Shown here piece by piece: positions 24,359-35,864 of a stretch of 64,000 nt of DNA. Source of the stretch: Tricholoma matsutake. Lineage: Eukaryota > Basidiomycota > Agaricomycetes > Agaricales > Tricholomataceae. The position numbers and the translations under genes were made by a program. Below the pieces are notes generated by a model. That model did not search any database and was not told the DNA's origin. It worked only from the letters and a program-made list of their open reading frames with translations. The first letter of the stretch is position 1, and each line of letters opens with the position of its first letter. The DNA lies in assembly GCA_026075535.2 (NCBI GenBank), contig AP026541.1:7192001-7256000 (forward strand), in the 5' to 3' direction.

Positions 24359-25533
24359 TGATGATGCTCAACCTGGGAAAACCACCAGAACTGCCGATGA
24401 GGCAATCGATGATGTTTGCGACGAGTCAGAGGAGGGTTGCAAGACGTTCCGAAGGTTCATGGTCAAACCTCTGAGAAGATTACTAGTTAACACTAGTCGT
24501 GAAGGTAGTGTTATGAGAGACGAAGGCATTTGTCGTGGTCCAATCGAGTATCGATCGATATCAAGGGCGATCAACGAGATCAACGGCGAACGAGTTTTAT
24601 TGTCGATGGTCGATATGTGAATTATGGGGACCTTTCGATAGGTCGATGGTATACGAAGGGTGTGGCAAACTGCTATGAAGTGTTGGAAGGGCTGCTAGAA
24701 CTAATGACGAGAGGATCAAGGATGCGACGATTGCAGAGGTTTCTCGTTGATCGAGAAAACCCGCAGAGACTTAGATTGTTTTAGAAAGTTGATCAGATGC
24801 TTAGAACTGTATACGAGACGATATGTGAAGATGATTTCTTCTTATTTTCAAGTAGATACTACAGAGTTTTATATGTTTTAAAGAAACTTCCTAAAATGGA
24901 ATGAGAAACATGTGTAGAACATGAGGCAAAAGATATGAGTTAAGGCACAAGGCCATAAAGGAGACTGGAATCCGAACAAGAAAGATATATATATCATATG
25001 ATGAAAGAGTAACAAAAGGAAAGAACTAAAAGAGACTGTCCTTTGTGTATAAACTGCGCTAAGTCTCGCAATAATGCGTCCAGCGGGTTCTGTGCGCGAT
25101 AGGGACTTGGAACGAGGCTGACCTATGATCAGCAGGTTTGAGCATGAGTTGGAATACGTCCTAGTGCATGGTCCTCCACCATTTAGATAACAAAGGCGGC
25201 GCCCAATGTCGCTCGTAGTTTCTCGATATCAATCGATGACACTCGACGATGGTCGACAATGCTCAATCGCAGTTGCGGCTTGTTCGAAGTTGGTCGGGGA
25301 TGTTCGATGGTCGTGTAGGGGAATCTTAGTGACTTTCGGGGTAGTCCTAAGGTTGTGCGATGTGGGCTTTTGATATGATCGATGTCGCTGGTGATGTTTC
25401 GATGCAGTCGATATGATATTGCGATCGATAGAGTGGGTCGCGCTGCGTTTGGGACATCGTAGGAGTTAGCCAACGTGATTAGAATGATGCTAAAGTGGTG
25501 AATTGGTCCTTGAGCCGAGGAGACGACCTATCA
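24359..25533 (-). repeat. 5' LTR of element A (1,175 bp)
   Basis: Partner of 7543-8667, with the same ends (TGATGATG and CCTATCA). It carries about 50 bp around 25115-25165 that the left LTR lacks. That piece includes GACCTATGATCAG, close to the LTR's own end sequence, so it may be a small duplication or a deletion in the other copy. Confidence 0.93.
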
Positions 25534-26343
25534 ATGTTCCAACAAGACGGTTGTGCAATACCTTTGTTTCCATGTCGAATGAAATCAGAAAGGCTGGGCC
25601 AAAGCCTTACCAAAAGTCCAGTTTGACATGATGAACTCGATCAATGCATCCACCGGTGTGTCTCCTTTTGTCCTGAAAACGGGAAGGTCACCTTGACTCT
25701 TCCCACCACTCATCTCAAGGACCACAGATGACCCTGTGGACCAGGAAATTATTGATGCAACACACGCCTGGAATTCATGGAGAATATGGAAGAGGAGACG
25801 AACGTGGCAAAGGACAATCTCCTCATGGCGAAGCTTCAACAGGCACACTTTGTGAACAAGGACTGGCATCCAGAACCAAGATATAAAGTGGGCGACAAAG
25901 TTTACCTTGCAACAGCTCGCTGACAACGAGATTACATGAGAGCAAAGGATGGGCGAGTCGCAAAATTTATGCCTAGGTACAATGGACCCTACAAAATCAC
26001 ACAAGCACATCCAGAATCATCTTTGTACACCCTCCTCCTGCCACCAATGTTGAAAACACACCCCACCTTCCATGTCGCCCAATTGCGGACACACATCCCC
26101 AATGACGATGACCTCTTCCCTGGCCACAAAAATATTCCGCCGAAACCTCTGGTAACTTCAGACGGTACATGAGAATACTTCATTGAGAAGATCTTAGACC
26201 GACGGCCACGTGGAAGGGGATATCAATTCCTGGTTAGATGGACTGGCTATGGCCCAGAACATGACCTGTGGTTGCCACGATCAGAACTCCTCGAAACAGA
26301 GGCCTTAGCTCGTTACAAAGAAAAAGAAGCACAACAGTTATGA
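25534..26343 (+). pseudogene. pol of element C, 3' portion: integrase C-half and chromodomain
   Basis: Several frames encode the end of the integrase core (FDMMNSINASTGVSPF), a GPY/F-like module (KFMPRYNGPYKI at about 25970) and a C-terminal chromodomain ([11 protein letters not shown] to [15 protein letters not shown], about 26170-26290). Chromodomains on such integrases direct insertion toward particular chromatin. A TGA near 26170 and frame breaks around 25640-25800 show decay. The TGA sits where arginine is expected. Confidence 0.8.
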
Positions 26344-26396
26344 GTGCTTAGCGTTACCAACCTACTGTCCCTTTCTTTCAGGAGGGCATATGCGAG

Positions 26397-26603
26397 TGTA
26401 AGATAATTCCCCCATTATCTTACCATTTCCCTTGACACCTTCCATTTCCATACCATTACTAATACACACGATCACGTGCATCCTTTGTTGACCTCGTGAT
26501 ACATGTCTTATATAGTCCCTTAGTCTCGTAGAATCATAACAAGTTCCTGTTTAGCTTGTCCCCCTCCTCCCAGTGACGGAAACATTGGGGTGTTTCCGTT
26601 ACA
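26397..26603 (+). repeat. 3' LTR of element C (207 bp)
   Basis: It begins TGTAAG and ends TTACA, forming a terminal inverted repeat typical of LTRs. It lies just after the C chromodomain and a purine-rich tract. The 5' partner is not in the window, so the ends rest on the terminal motifs. The first bases after it (CAAAC) would be the target duplication. Confidence 0.6.
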
Positions 26604-28077
26604 CAAACCTGGACACCATGACTCTGCAGCTTGCCCCAGTCACTCCAACAAATCACCAAAGCTGCAAGAAAATACAACCTAAACCTTGAAGCCCTATCCT
26701 ATGCAAGTGATACACTAGACACATTCCCTGTTTGGTTTCACATCGGAGCTGATGAGATAATAAGTAAACAAAACAATACCCATGCTGCTAATTGCCTTCG
26801 CACACATCATAAAGTTACAACAGTGGAACAGCTATGAAAAATTGCCAACCGTGATATGTCTGGTCATGCAGACTCACAATTCTGCAACTGTCCAAAATGC
26901 ATAGAAGATGGGATACACCTTGGATGTGCTCACCCCAACAATTGCTGGAAACATGCCATACAAATTCTAAATCACCTCCACCCAAAATGGAACCCAGACC
27001 ACCCTCTGTATAGAGATGCCTTGGCTCCACCAGAAAACCCCTCTCCCGACCTGCTAACAGAAGCAATCAAGAAAAAATCTGAGCTTACATTCTTTGCATA
27101 CTCAACCTCATGTGGCCCCTATGAAGACAGCTTCCATATCTTCTCTTTACCACCCTCAATGCACCCAATGCCAGCATATCCAATAGCCCCCCCCCCAGGT
27201 TATTGCTTCTGACCCCCAACAACCTGCCTCTCCCCTTATCTCAGCAGGTTGCAGCCATATAAACCAAGATGGCGACTATGAAAATGGTGGAGGTTTCCTC
27301 TAATATGTGCTCTCTGATCAACCCCTCCACATCTCCCACTAAAAATATACATACAGCAAAAAACAATCCTATCAGAGATTACCATTAACCTCACAAGAAA
27401 TGAGGACTCTGATTGCACACACCAACAACAAGAACCTTTACAGATGGGAAAGCAACTGCCCAACACCTTGCAAAAGCTGCACTTGAGAAGCCACAATGCA
27501 ATGAAATTGACATTAGTACTGACTGTAAATGGACCTTGGCAGGGATGAAACTAAAGAATGGCACCCAACGCTCCCTATACCAAGGTATCACCAAATAGAA
27601 ACTAGCAAACAAGCCTAGACAACAAACAGAGATACAACTGGCAACTATGACTTACGCTGTCCAAGATCTAACAGGTGAAACACCAACACCTGATAAGATA
27701 TGGTCAGCAATCCGTAAATGTGACCTCTCAAAACAGATCAGAAACTACCTCTGGAAAAGTGTACATAATGCCTATAAAATAGGCAGTTTTTGGAGTAGAA
27801 TCCCTAATATGGAACACCGTGACAGATGCATAGTATGTGGAGAGTCTGAATCAATGGAACACATCACCATTGAATGTCCCAATTCAAATGCCATTAGTAT
27901 CATCTGGAATTTAGCAAAAAACCTGTGGTTAAGATGTGAAGAATCCTGGCCAGAAATACGGTTTGGAACCATCCTAGGTTGTGTACTAGCAGACTTCAAA
28001 AGTGAAAAGGGCAAGAAGCTCCATGGCAAGAACTGCCTTTTTGAGATCCTCATAACTGAGTCAGCACACCTGATATG
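26604..28077 (+). pseudogene. Non-LTR retrotransposon (Tad1/RNase H-type) ORF2 remnant, left part
   Basis: Fragments in several frames match the C-terminal half of the large ORF of fungal LINE-like elements. They include a conserved FPVWFHIGADE..NN..ANCLRTHH region, a Cys-rich NCPKCIEDG..LGCAHPNNC segment, an RNase H-like stretch at about 27390-27600 (RTFTDGKATAQHLAKAAL, ISTDCKWTLAG), and a zf-RVT-like region with RDRCIVCGESESMEHITIECP. A TGA at 26835 and further frame breaks show decay. The ORF is interrupted at 28077 by element H and resumes at 37056. The 5' half would be left of element C, outside the window. Confidence 0.8.
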
Positions 28078-28261
28078 TGGAAGGAAGCTGGAGCTTCCAA
28101 CACTCAGGGACATGAAAACTATAAGGAACTTAATATAATTCGAAGGGGGATTCTAGAATACAGTACAAGTACTCAAAGTATAGACTATATACTATCAGAA
28201 TAACATGTGATAACTGAGTGGCATGTGATAATGTAATGATGATGTAAGAGGCACTCTTACA
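28078..28261. repeat. Left LTR of element H (184 bp)
   Basis: Near-identical to 36872-37055. It starts TGGAAGG and ends with the palindrome TGTAAGAG-GCA-CTCTTACA. Preceded by the target duplication ATATG. Confidence 0.88.
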
Positions 28262-28949
28262 CTCTCTCATACTCCAAAAAAATGACCGGGGGGTGGGGTA
28301 AGCAAGGTACACAAGGTCACGGTAACAAAAATAACTTTATGTGTTTGCAAAAACACTGAGTCATAAGTGTGTTGACAATGCTGGTGTCGATGAGGGCAGG
28401 TAAGAATGAGGACAGGCAAAGGATGAGACAGGGCAAGGACAGGCAAGGACAAGGATGGGCATGGACGAGGCGGTGGACATGGCTGGTGACATGAACAGGG
28501 CTGGTGGTGTGAACGGGGCTGGTGCTGGTGGCATGGACAGTGCTGGTAACATGGACAGGGGGCAAGGAGGCATTGTCATAAGATGGGGTGGGGCAGGAAA
28601 TTCAGTCGTTGTCAAGAAGGGCGTCAACAATATGCTGTAGTGACATGTTGTGAATCTGGGCATACGACGGGGAGCTGGGGGATGAGCTGGGGATGACAGG
28701 GGTGTGTAGGATATATGGCCATCATTGATGAACACGTCAACGAGGATGTGGCATATCTGGTGGATGTGTGCGGCGTCGTGGCAGGCTTGTGGTGCATAAC
28801 AGGGGTCCAGCAGGGGGAACAGGGTGTTGTGGGAGGTGGTATGGGTCGTCATTGAAGATGGTGGGGCTGGCTGGGTGGATCTGTTGAGTCTGCGACACAT
28901 TCAGGTGAATGTGTACACATGACCTCGCATAACGGTGTTTTCTGGGCTG
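28262..28949. other. Internal region of element H, left segment
   Basis: About 690 bp without a recognisable gene. A G-rich, imperfectly repeated tract at 28430-28570 (variants of GCTGGTGNCATGGACAG) reads on the minus strand as Pro/Thr/His/Val-rich protein with an open frame at 28361-28900. That frame matches no family I recognise and may be a by-product of the repeat. The last five bases, GGCTG, are the duplicated target of element E. Confidence 0.5.
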
Positions 28950-29375
28950 TGTAAGGGGACTAGGGGGGTTCCCTGTGTGTTTTTCCTATTTTTTATGTTC
29001 GTCCCATATTTTTCCCCACCTCATTTCCTTCTATTCTTCATTTTCTATGATTTTTCCGGATTTTATTACTAATTTTCCCTTGCTATCATGTTTGTATATG
29101 TTGACACTTTTATATTTAGAGGCAGAGTACCCCTTCCGACACATACCCCTTGGTATGATGTCATTCGGCGGCCTTGATCCGCCTATCTCCGCCTTTTTCT
29201 ATTTTTAGGTTATATTTGATTTTTGTCGTCTTCACATATACTGGGCATCAGCAAGGGGATCCTTAGAGTTTTCTCTTCGGATTTCCCTTTGCTAGGTGCG
29301 CCCCCAATCCCTGTATTATGTAGCATAATTTTAACTTCGGATTTCCCTTTGCTAGAGGCTCAGGTTGCCCTTATA
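28950..29375 (+). repeat. 5' LTR of element E (426 bp)
   Basis: Same length and nearly the same sequence as 34571-34996 and the two LTRs of F. It ends in TA rather than CA in every copy. A 21-bp direct repeat (29275-29295 and 29335-29355, offset exactly 60 bp) lies near its 3' end and may be a regulatory or termination motif. Confidence 0.96.
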
Positions 29376-29541
29376 GTAGAAAACTCTCCCCTAAGGCCCG
29401 AAAATCGCGAACGCGCTGCCCAAAATAGGCAGGTACGGACTGGACGACGCTTCCCAAAGCTCCACAGAGTCCCTACACACCGTTCCAGATACTCTCGCCT
29501 TTATCACGCCGCTATTTTCGCCAAATGCGCTCCCTAGCGAC

Positions 29542-30660
29542 ATGGACGCATCAGAACACTTCGACGCGCTTGAAAGCAACGTTTCCGGAATGCGCGCGCA
29601 AATCGACTCACTTAAATCTACGATTGAAAACTTTGTTAGGACCCTCCAGGCTAACCCTATGACTAATAGTTCCCCCTTCACGACTCCAAGCACACCCAAC
29701 AACGACGTTTTGCCAAACGCGTCCACTAAGGAATGTGCCCAGATCAAACTGTCCCCCCCCGCCGAATTTAATGGTGCATGTGCGCAGGGACGTGCATTCC
29801 TTAATTCCTGTGAGTTATACATTAGTCTCCAGTTGCATCAATTCGTCGATGAGGCTGCAAAAATTTATTGGGCCTTCACATACATGAAATCTGAACGCGC
29901 CTATCTCTATGTGGACCGTATCCTACGTCAAACTAAAGAACTCGGTTCTCTACCTTTCTCCACTTGGGGTGACTTTCGAGCTGAGTTCATACGCCACTTC
30001 TGCCCCCTCAATGAATGCCACCGAGCAGTGACACGACTTGAGTCATCCACTTACCACCAGGGACGTCGATCCGTGGACGACTATATCGATGAGTTCAAGG
30101 ATTTGGTGGACATGGCAGGGTATGGGAGTGGGTTACCAGTGGTGGTGAAGTTCCGACGGGGGCTCAACCGAGAAATTCAGGACCAGATTGCACAGATGTT
30201 GGAAGGGCGCCCAGCGGACGATGATATCCTTGCTTGGTATGAAGCTGCTTCACTCTGTGATGAGAACCGACTCACAAATGCGGCGTTTAATGCTGCATTC
30301 CGTGCTCCAACTACCACTCATACACCCTACACCTTCAATCGAAGCCTCCCCCGCCCTAACCCCATTCCTGCTCGTCAAACTCCCACACCAGCCGTCAATG
30401 TCCCAGTACCAATGGATGTTGATGCAGCCCGCAGCCGTGCACGTAAGTTGGATCTCTGCTACCGTTGTGGGGAACCTGGACACAGGGCTGGAGCGTGTCC
30501 CCATCGTCAGGATATCTGCATGCTCACCCCTGAGGGATGAGACGAACTCCTGCAAGATTTGTTGGCACTTGTAGATGTTGAGGAAGCGAAGGATCAAGTT
30601 GCAGAGGAGGTTAAGCTGGAAGTTGTAGAGGAGCAGGATTTTCCTATTCGCAGCGAGTAA
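29542..30660 (+). pseudogene. gag of element E
   Basis: Gag with ATG at 29542. It has a coiled-coil-like N-terminus (FDALESNVSGMRAQIDSL), the Gag core (FNGACAQGRAFLNSCELYI, FSTWGDFRAEFIRHF), and the zinc knuckle CYRCGEPGHRAGAC. A TGA at 30538 truncates it; F has CGA there. Beyond it the frame stays open to the TAA at 30658. Otherwise it is nearly identical to F gag. Confidence 0.92.
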
Positions 30661-33600
30661 ATCGTACGCCCTCACTGCCTGTCCATAACCGCTTTGAAGT
30701 CTTGTCAGTTGAATCCCTGGAGAATGAATCCATTTCTGTGACTGCTCCCCTCTCTGACCCTTCGAAGTTGGCTAAAGACGTACCTGCTCTCCCCATCTCT
30801 CCTTCTACTCCACGTCCCAAAATTAAATCATGGGAGCATAAACTACCACGCAAGTATATTGTGGCATCCACTCCCTCTGCACATTCCTTAAACCTAGCCA
30901 TCGAACTGCAGACGACCGACACTGGACAGATACTCGGTGTCTCTGCGCTCCTGGACTCTGGTGCGACTGGTCTCTTCATCGATTCCCATCTGGTACAACA
31001 ACATCATCTAAATACTCGCTCACTCTCACGTCCGATACCTGTATATAACGTGGATGGATCCCCAAATGAAGCTGGTGCCATCCGAGAGGTTGCAGACCTG
31101 GTTCTCCATTACAAAGATCATAGTGAGCGTGCCCTTCTTGCTGTCACTCAATTAGGAAAGCAAAAGGCGATTTTGGGATATCCATGGCTTCGAGACCATA
31201 ACCCAGAGGTCGACTGGCGCACCGGGGAGGTTACCATGAGCCGATGTCCATCCCGCTGTCGGACGTGTTTCACAGAAGCCAGGCAAGAACGTCGTGGACA
31301 GAAGGCGGCAATACGACGAACTCAGAAGTGTCATGCTGGACCCCTGCCTATACCTGAAGTGGAATTGGAAGGGGTTCCTGATCTAATGCCAGACTCGGAT
31401 GATGATGATGAGGACCCAGAGGAAGTGGAGGAGGGTGATCGGATCTTCTACACTGCGATTCGCTCATCGCATGAGGTGTGTGCCACATCAAACATATCCC
31501 AATGCCTTGCCGAGGCCTTCCACAAAAACAACGCTGCTAAATCCTCTACTAACTCCTTACTCCCTCATCTCCATGAGTTTGAAGATGTGTTCTCCAAGGA
31601 GTCATTCGACTCTCTTCCTGCGCGTAAGCCATGGGATCACGCGATCGAACTCACCCCCGGCGCAACCCCTTCATCCTGCAAGGTCTATCCTCTCTCTCCA
31701 GAGGAACAACGGCAGCTTGACCAGTTCATCGACGAGCACCTGGCCTCTGGATGTATTTGACCATCGAAGTCACCCATGGCCTCTTCCTTTTTCTTTGTCA
31801 AGAAGAAGGATGGCTCACTTCGACCGGTTCAAGACTACAGAAGACTCAACAACATCACGGTCAAAAATCGCTACCCACTACCCCTCATCTCTGAACTCGT
31901 AAACCAGCTCCGTGGAGCCCGATACTTCACCAAGCTCGATGTCTGTTGGGGCTATAATAATGTGAGGATAAAGGAGGGAGATGAGTGGAAGGCAGCCTTT
32001 CGTACCAACCATGGTCTTTTTGAACCGCTTGTCATGTTCTTTGGCCTTACTAATAGCCCTGCCACCTTTCAGACCATGATGAACGACATCTTCCATGACC
32101 TCATCCTTGAAGGCGTTGTCTGCATCTATCTCGACGACATCCTCATCTTCACTCGCATGGTTGAAGAGCACCATCGCATCACACGCCTCGTCCTAGAGCG
32201 ACTTCGACGGTACAAACTCTACCTTCGTCAGGACAAATGCGAGTTCGAAAGGACCAAGATCGAGTACCTCGGCCTGATTATCTCGGAGGGTCAAGTGGAG
32301 ATGGATCCTATCAAGGTAAACGGGGTCACAGCTTGGCCGACACCCACAAACAAGAAGGAGGTGCAGTCTTTCCTGGGCTTCATCAATTTTTATCGGCATT
32401 TTATCAAGGATTTCTCACATCATGCATGACCGCTGTTCGACTTGACAGGAAAGGAGGCATGGAGGTGGGATAATGCACAACAGGAGGCATTCGAAAAGCT
32501 TAAGGAGATGGTCACTTCCGCTCCGATCCTTACCTTTGCTGACGATTCGCGTCCTTTTCGTGTAGAAGCCGACAGTTCTGACTTTGCGATGGGCGCTGTG
32601 TTGTCTCAGCACTCTCCGGAGGACCAGAAGTGGCATCCTGTTGCGTTCTACTCCAAAAGCCTTAGTGCTGTAGAGAGAAACTACGAGATCCATGACAAGG
32701 AGATGTTGGCAATAATGCATGCGCTTGAGGAGTGGCGACACTTCCTCGAGGGTGCCCAACACAAGGTGGAAATTTGGACGGATCACAAGAACCTCGAGTA
32801 CTTCATGACGGCCAAGAAATTGAACCGTCGTCAAGCTCGTTGGTCCCTGTATCTATCTAGATTTGACTTCTCCTTGCACCACCGTCCGGGTCGCAGCATG
32901 GGGAAGACCAATGCCCTATCCCGACGTGCAGACCATGGGGATGGCAGCGGTGACAACCAAAACATTGTGCTGTTGCAGCCAGACCTGTTCACCATTTGGG
33001 CACTGGAAGGCATCGCACCCCAGGGCGAGGAGTGGGACATTCTACGTGACATTCGTTGCGCAAACCGTAGTGGTTTACATGAGGATGTTGTCGCCCGAGC
33101 TGTTAAAGAACTGAGGAAGGGATCGACCCTTTCCTTACGTGCGGCAGAGTGGGCTGAAAAGGAGGACTTGTTGTATTTCAGGGATCGCATCTATGTTCCC
33201 AATGACCCAGACCTTCGCCAGTGCATCATATCCCAACACCATGACTCACAGATTGCTGGCCACCCCGGACGCTGGAAGACCTTGGAGCTCACCTCACGGA
33301 ACTATTGGTGGCCACAAATGTCACGGCTCATTGGTCAGTATTGTCGCACTTGTGACCTTTGCTTACGCACCAAGGTCCCTCGTCGCAAGCCTATTGGTGA
33401 GCTACACCCTCTTCCTGTTCCAGAGAGTTGTTGGGATGTCGTCAGCGTTGACTTTGTGGTGGAATTGCCAGAGTCAAACGGGTTTGATGCGGTGATGTGC
33501 ACAGTTGACTCAGTGGGAAAACGCGCTCACTTCATTCCCACTCACACCACTGTCAGTGCCCTAGGTGCCGCTCGACTCTACCTCCACCACGTGTGGAAAT

Positions 33601-34559
33601 TACATGGACTTCCTGGTGCCTTCCTCTCGGATCGTGGCCCTCAGTTCATGGCAGAGTTCACTCGTGAGCTGTACTGACTCCTGGGGATCAAACTCCTCGC
33701 TTCAACTGCTTATCACCCACAAACTGATGGCCAGACGGAGCGAGTCAACCAGGAACTGGAGCAGTACATCCGCCTCTTTGTCAATGAACGCCAGGACGAT
33801 TGGGATGATCTCCTTCCTTTGGCTGAGTTTGGGTACAACAACCATGTCCATGCTTCCACTCAACAGACCCCTTTCCTCTTAGACACTGGACGACATCCAC
33901 GCATGGGATTTGAACCTCGCCAAACTCCCTCACACATCGAGACAGTGAATGAGTTCACAGAATGCATGAGGGATAGCTTGGAGGAGGCAAGGGCAGCCTT
34001 AGCAAAGGCGAAGGATGACATGGCGCGATTTTACAACCAGCGCCACTCCCCAACCCCTCAGTACAAGGTTGGTGATCGAGTTTATCTCGACTCCAGTGAC
34101 ATCTCCACTACACGTCCATCCAAGAAACTCGCTCATCGCTTCTTGGGACCTTTCCCCATTGTCAAGTGCGTTGGAACACATGCCTATCGTCTACGCCTCC
34201 CAGCCTCCATGTCCAGACTCCATCCCATCTTCCATGTCGTCAAATTGCTTCCAGCTCCCCCAGATCCGTTCCTGGGATGCCATTCACACCCACCACCACC
34301 ACCTACAGTGATTGAGGGAGAACCCCAATATGAAGTCGAGTCAATCTTGGACAGCCGTTTGCGTTGAGGAAAACTCCAGTATTTGGTACATTGGAAGGGT
34401 TATGGGTATGAGGAGAACTCATGGGTCGAAGAGTCTGACGTAAATGCCCCTCGGTTAATCAAGGAATTCCACCGACGGCACACTGCTGCACCGCGTCGCA
34501 TTCAAGTCACAGACTTTGGTCGTATACGATTTCGAATGCATCGGGGCGATGCATCTTAG
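30615..34559 (+). pseudogene. pol of element E: protease, RT, RNase H, integrase, chromodomain
   Basis: The pol frame overlaps the gag end by about 45 nt in the -1 frame. Retropepsin (ALLDSGATGLFID) is at about 30950; RT ([30 protein letters not shown]) at about 31790-32250; RNase H (VEADSSDFAMGAVLS) at about 32560; integrase (RTCDLCLRTK, SVDFVVELP, AYHPQTDGQTERVNQ) at about 33340-33760; and a chromodomain (YLVHWKGYGYEENSWV) at about 34380-34430. TGA codons at 31758, 32427 and 33675 break it and are CGA in the sister copy. The TGA at 34365 before the chromodomain is shared with F. Non-functional. Confidence 0.95.
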
Positions 34560-34570
34560 AGAGGGGGTGA

Positions 34571-34996
34571 TGTAAGGGGACTAGGGGGGTGCCCTGTGTG
34601 TTTTTCCTATTTTTTATGTTCGTCCCATATTTTTCCCCACCTCATTTCCTTCTATTCTTCATTTTCTATGATTTTTCCGGATTTTATTACTAATTTTCCC
34701 TTGCTATCATGTTTGTATATGTTGACACTTTTATATTTAGAGGCAGAGTACCCCTTCCGACACATACCCCTTGGTATGATGTCATTCGGTGGCCTTGATC
34801 CGCCTATCTCCGCCTTTTTCTATTTTTAGGTTATATTTGATTTTTGTCGTCTTCACATATACTGGGCATCAGCAAGGGGATCCTTAGAGTTTTCTCTTCG
34901 GATTTCCCTTTGCTAGGTGTGCCCCCAATCCCTGTATTATGTAGCATAATTTTAACTTTGGATTTCCCTTTGCTAGAGGCTCAGGTTGCCCTTATA
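34571..34996 (+). repeat. 3' LTR of element E (426 bp)
   Basis: Partner of 28950-29375, differing at about four positions, three of them C to T at CpG. Followed by the target duplication GGCTG. Confidence 0.96.
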
Positions 34997-35001
34997 GGCT
35001 G

Positions 35002-35847
35002 TGGATGGTCTTGGTGTGTCATTTACGGCGTGGTGGTGAGTCTCCTGTATAGAGAATGCTTCCTGGGTGCGACATGTGGCCCTAGATGCCGTTTCCATGG
35101 TAGTTGTCATTGCTGGTGGTGACGTGGCTGTGGACTGGGGTCGTTCCAGATGCGGGGCTGGGGAGTGTGCTGGGGAGGTGGACATGGAGTGAGGGGTGTA
35201 GATGGCATCATCGGAGATGCCGGAGGCATGTACCAGGCAGGTTCTGGCGAAACGGCATGCATCTGGGGGGTTTGGGGCAAGCCAAGTGGATGGGGCAGGC
35301 CCTTGGGGTGCTCTCGTGGGTTTGTGCAGGTCGATGGCAAAAAATGGGGGTTGGGGGTGTGTAGAAAGGCCATGTTGGCAAAAAATGGGTCTCGGGTGTG
35401 AGGGGAAGGTCTCGAGGTGATGTCAAAGGAATTGAGGGGAGTTCAAGAGTAGGTTAGAGGCAGAGAGTGGGGGTGATGGTGGACATTGTACAAAGTGGGA
35501 TCTGGACAAGCATAGGGTGGTTCTGGGCCAGATTCACAGTTATAAAGGGAATTTGACGACGAGGCATGTCTGGTGGACATGTGGGGCATTGTGCCGGGCT
35601 CAGTCCGCACAATGTGGGTCTGTGGGGTGAGCTGGGGAGAGTACAGGGGTGTGGGAGGTCTCATGGTTCATCGTTGGGAGCAATGGTGCCAGTGGAGTTC
35701 ATCCATAGAGCAGCAGACGCGTTATGATGAGCATGTCCACGCGTACTCACCTCACATCATTTTCTGGACTGTAAACAGTGTTGGTTCATCATCAGTCCCC
35801 TGTATGAGGGGTGCTTCCCAGGTGTCAGACACAGTTACAGTCGTCGT
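35002..35847. other. Internal region of element H, middle segment
   Basis: Purine/GT-rich sequence between elements E and G. The minus strand reads as Pro/His/Thr-rich with stops and no family match. No gene is supported. It ends with GTCGT, the duplicated target of element G. Confidence 0.5.
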
Positions 35848-35857
35848 TGTTAAACAG

Positions 35858-35861
35858 AAAA
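35858..35861 (-). terminator. Pol III T-run terminator after the tRNA-like unit
   Basis: TTTT on the minus strand, 3 nt past the acceptor end and about 10 nt before the LTR end. The same run is present in the other LTR at 36152-36155. Four T's is a minimal fungal Pol III terminator. Confidence 0.55.
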
Positions 35862-35864
35862 GAT

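Larger units (their letters stand above)
7543..25533 (-). mobile_element. Ty3/gypsy element A with antisense accessory gene, split by element B
   Basis: The LTRs at 7543-8667 and 24359-25533 both start TGATGATGCTC and end CCTATCA. Gag-pol runs on the minus strand from about 24026 down to 10527. A purine tract (AAGGGGGAGGA on the minus strand, 8668-8680) abuts the left LTR, which marks it as the 3' LTR and confirms the orientation. The element is inserted in C integrase with a 4-5 bp duplication. Without element B (7,718 bp plus a 5-bp duplication) it is about 10.3 kb, which is long for a gypsy element because of the extra gene at 8816-10200 and the LTRs of more than 1.1 kb. Confidence 0.92.
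25534..26603 (+). mobile_element. Ty3/gypsy element C, right part with 3' LTR
   Basis: This is the continuation of element C after the A insertion. It holds the rest of integrase, a chromodomain, a purine-rich tract near 26380-26390 and a short 3' LTR. Reading from 7542 straight into 25538 restores an uninterrupted integrase frame, which shows that the two pieces were once one element. Confidence 0.85.
28950..34996 (+). mobile_element. Ty3/gypsy chromodomain element E (6,047 bp, decayed copy)
   Basis: The 426-bp LTRs at 28950-29375 and 34571-34996 start TGTAAGGGG and end CCCTTATA. The target duplication GGCTG is exact at 28945-28949 and 34997-35001, inside element H. Gag and pol are on the plus strand. 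Its sister F (37401-43447) has the same length, so mutations in E can be read directly. Four stops in E (30538, 31758, 32427, 33675) each correspond to CGA in F. A fifth, at 34365 before the chromodomain, is shared. Confidence 0.97.

Noticed and set aside
28078..28261. LINE 3' tail duplicated at 36872 as a 5'-truncated insertion
   Set aside because: The flanking LINE frame is restored only when everything from 28078 to 37060 is removed, and an exact ATATG duplication flanks it. An LTR pair explains this better.
28361..28900. Open frame of 179 codons on the minus strand, Pro/Thr/His-rich
   Set aside because: It lies over an imperfect G-rich repeat inside element H, has no recognisable domain, and low-complexity DNA often leaves such frames open.
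29402..29541. Longer gag start upstream of the ATG at 29542 (and its equivalent in F)
   Set aside because: The upstream frame is open but begins with GTG in F and ACG in E. The first ATG in both copies gives a normal Gag N-terminus.
30250..33190. Several 60-140-codon frames antisense to gag and pol of E and F
   Set aside because: They are shadows of the coding strand, with no domains, introns or separate position, unlike the antisense genes of A and B.
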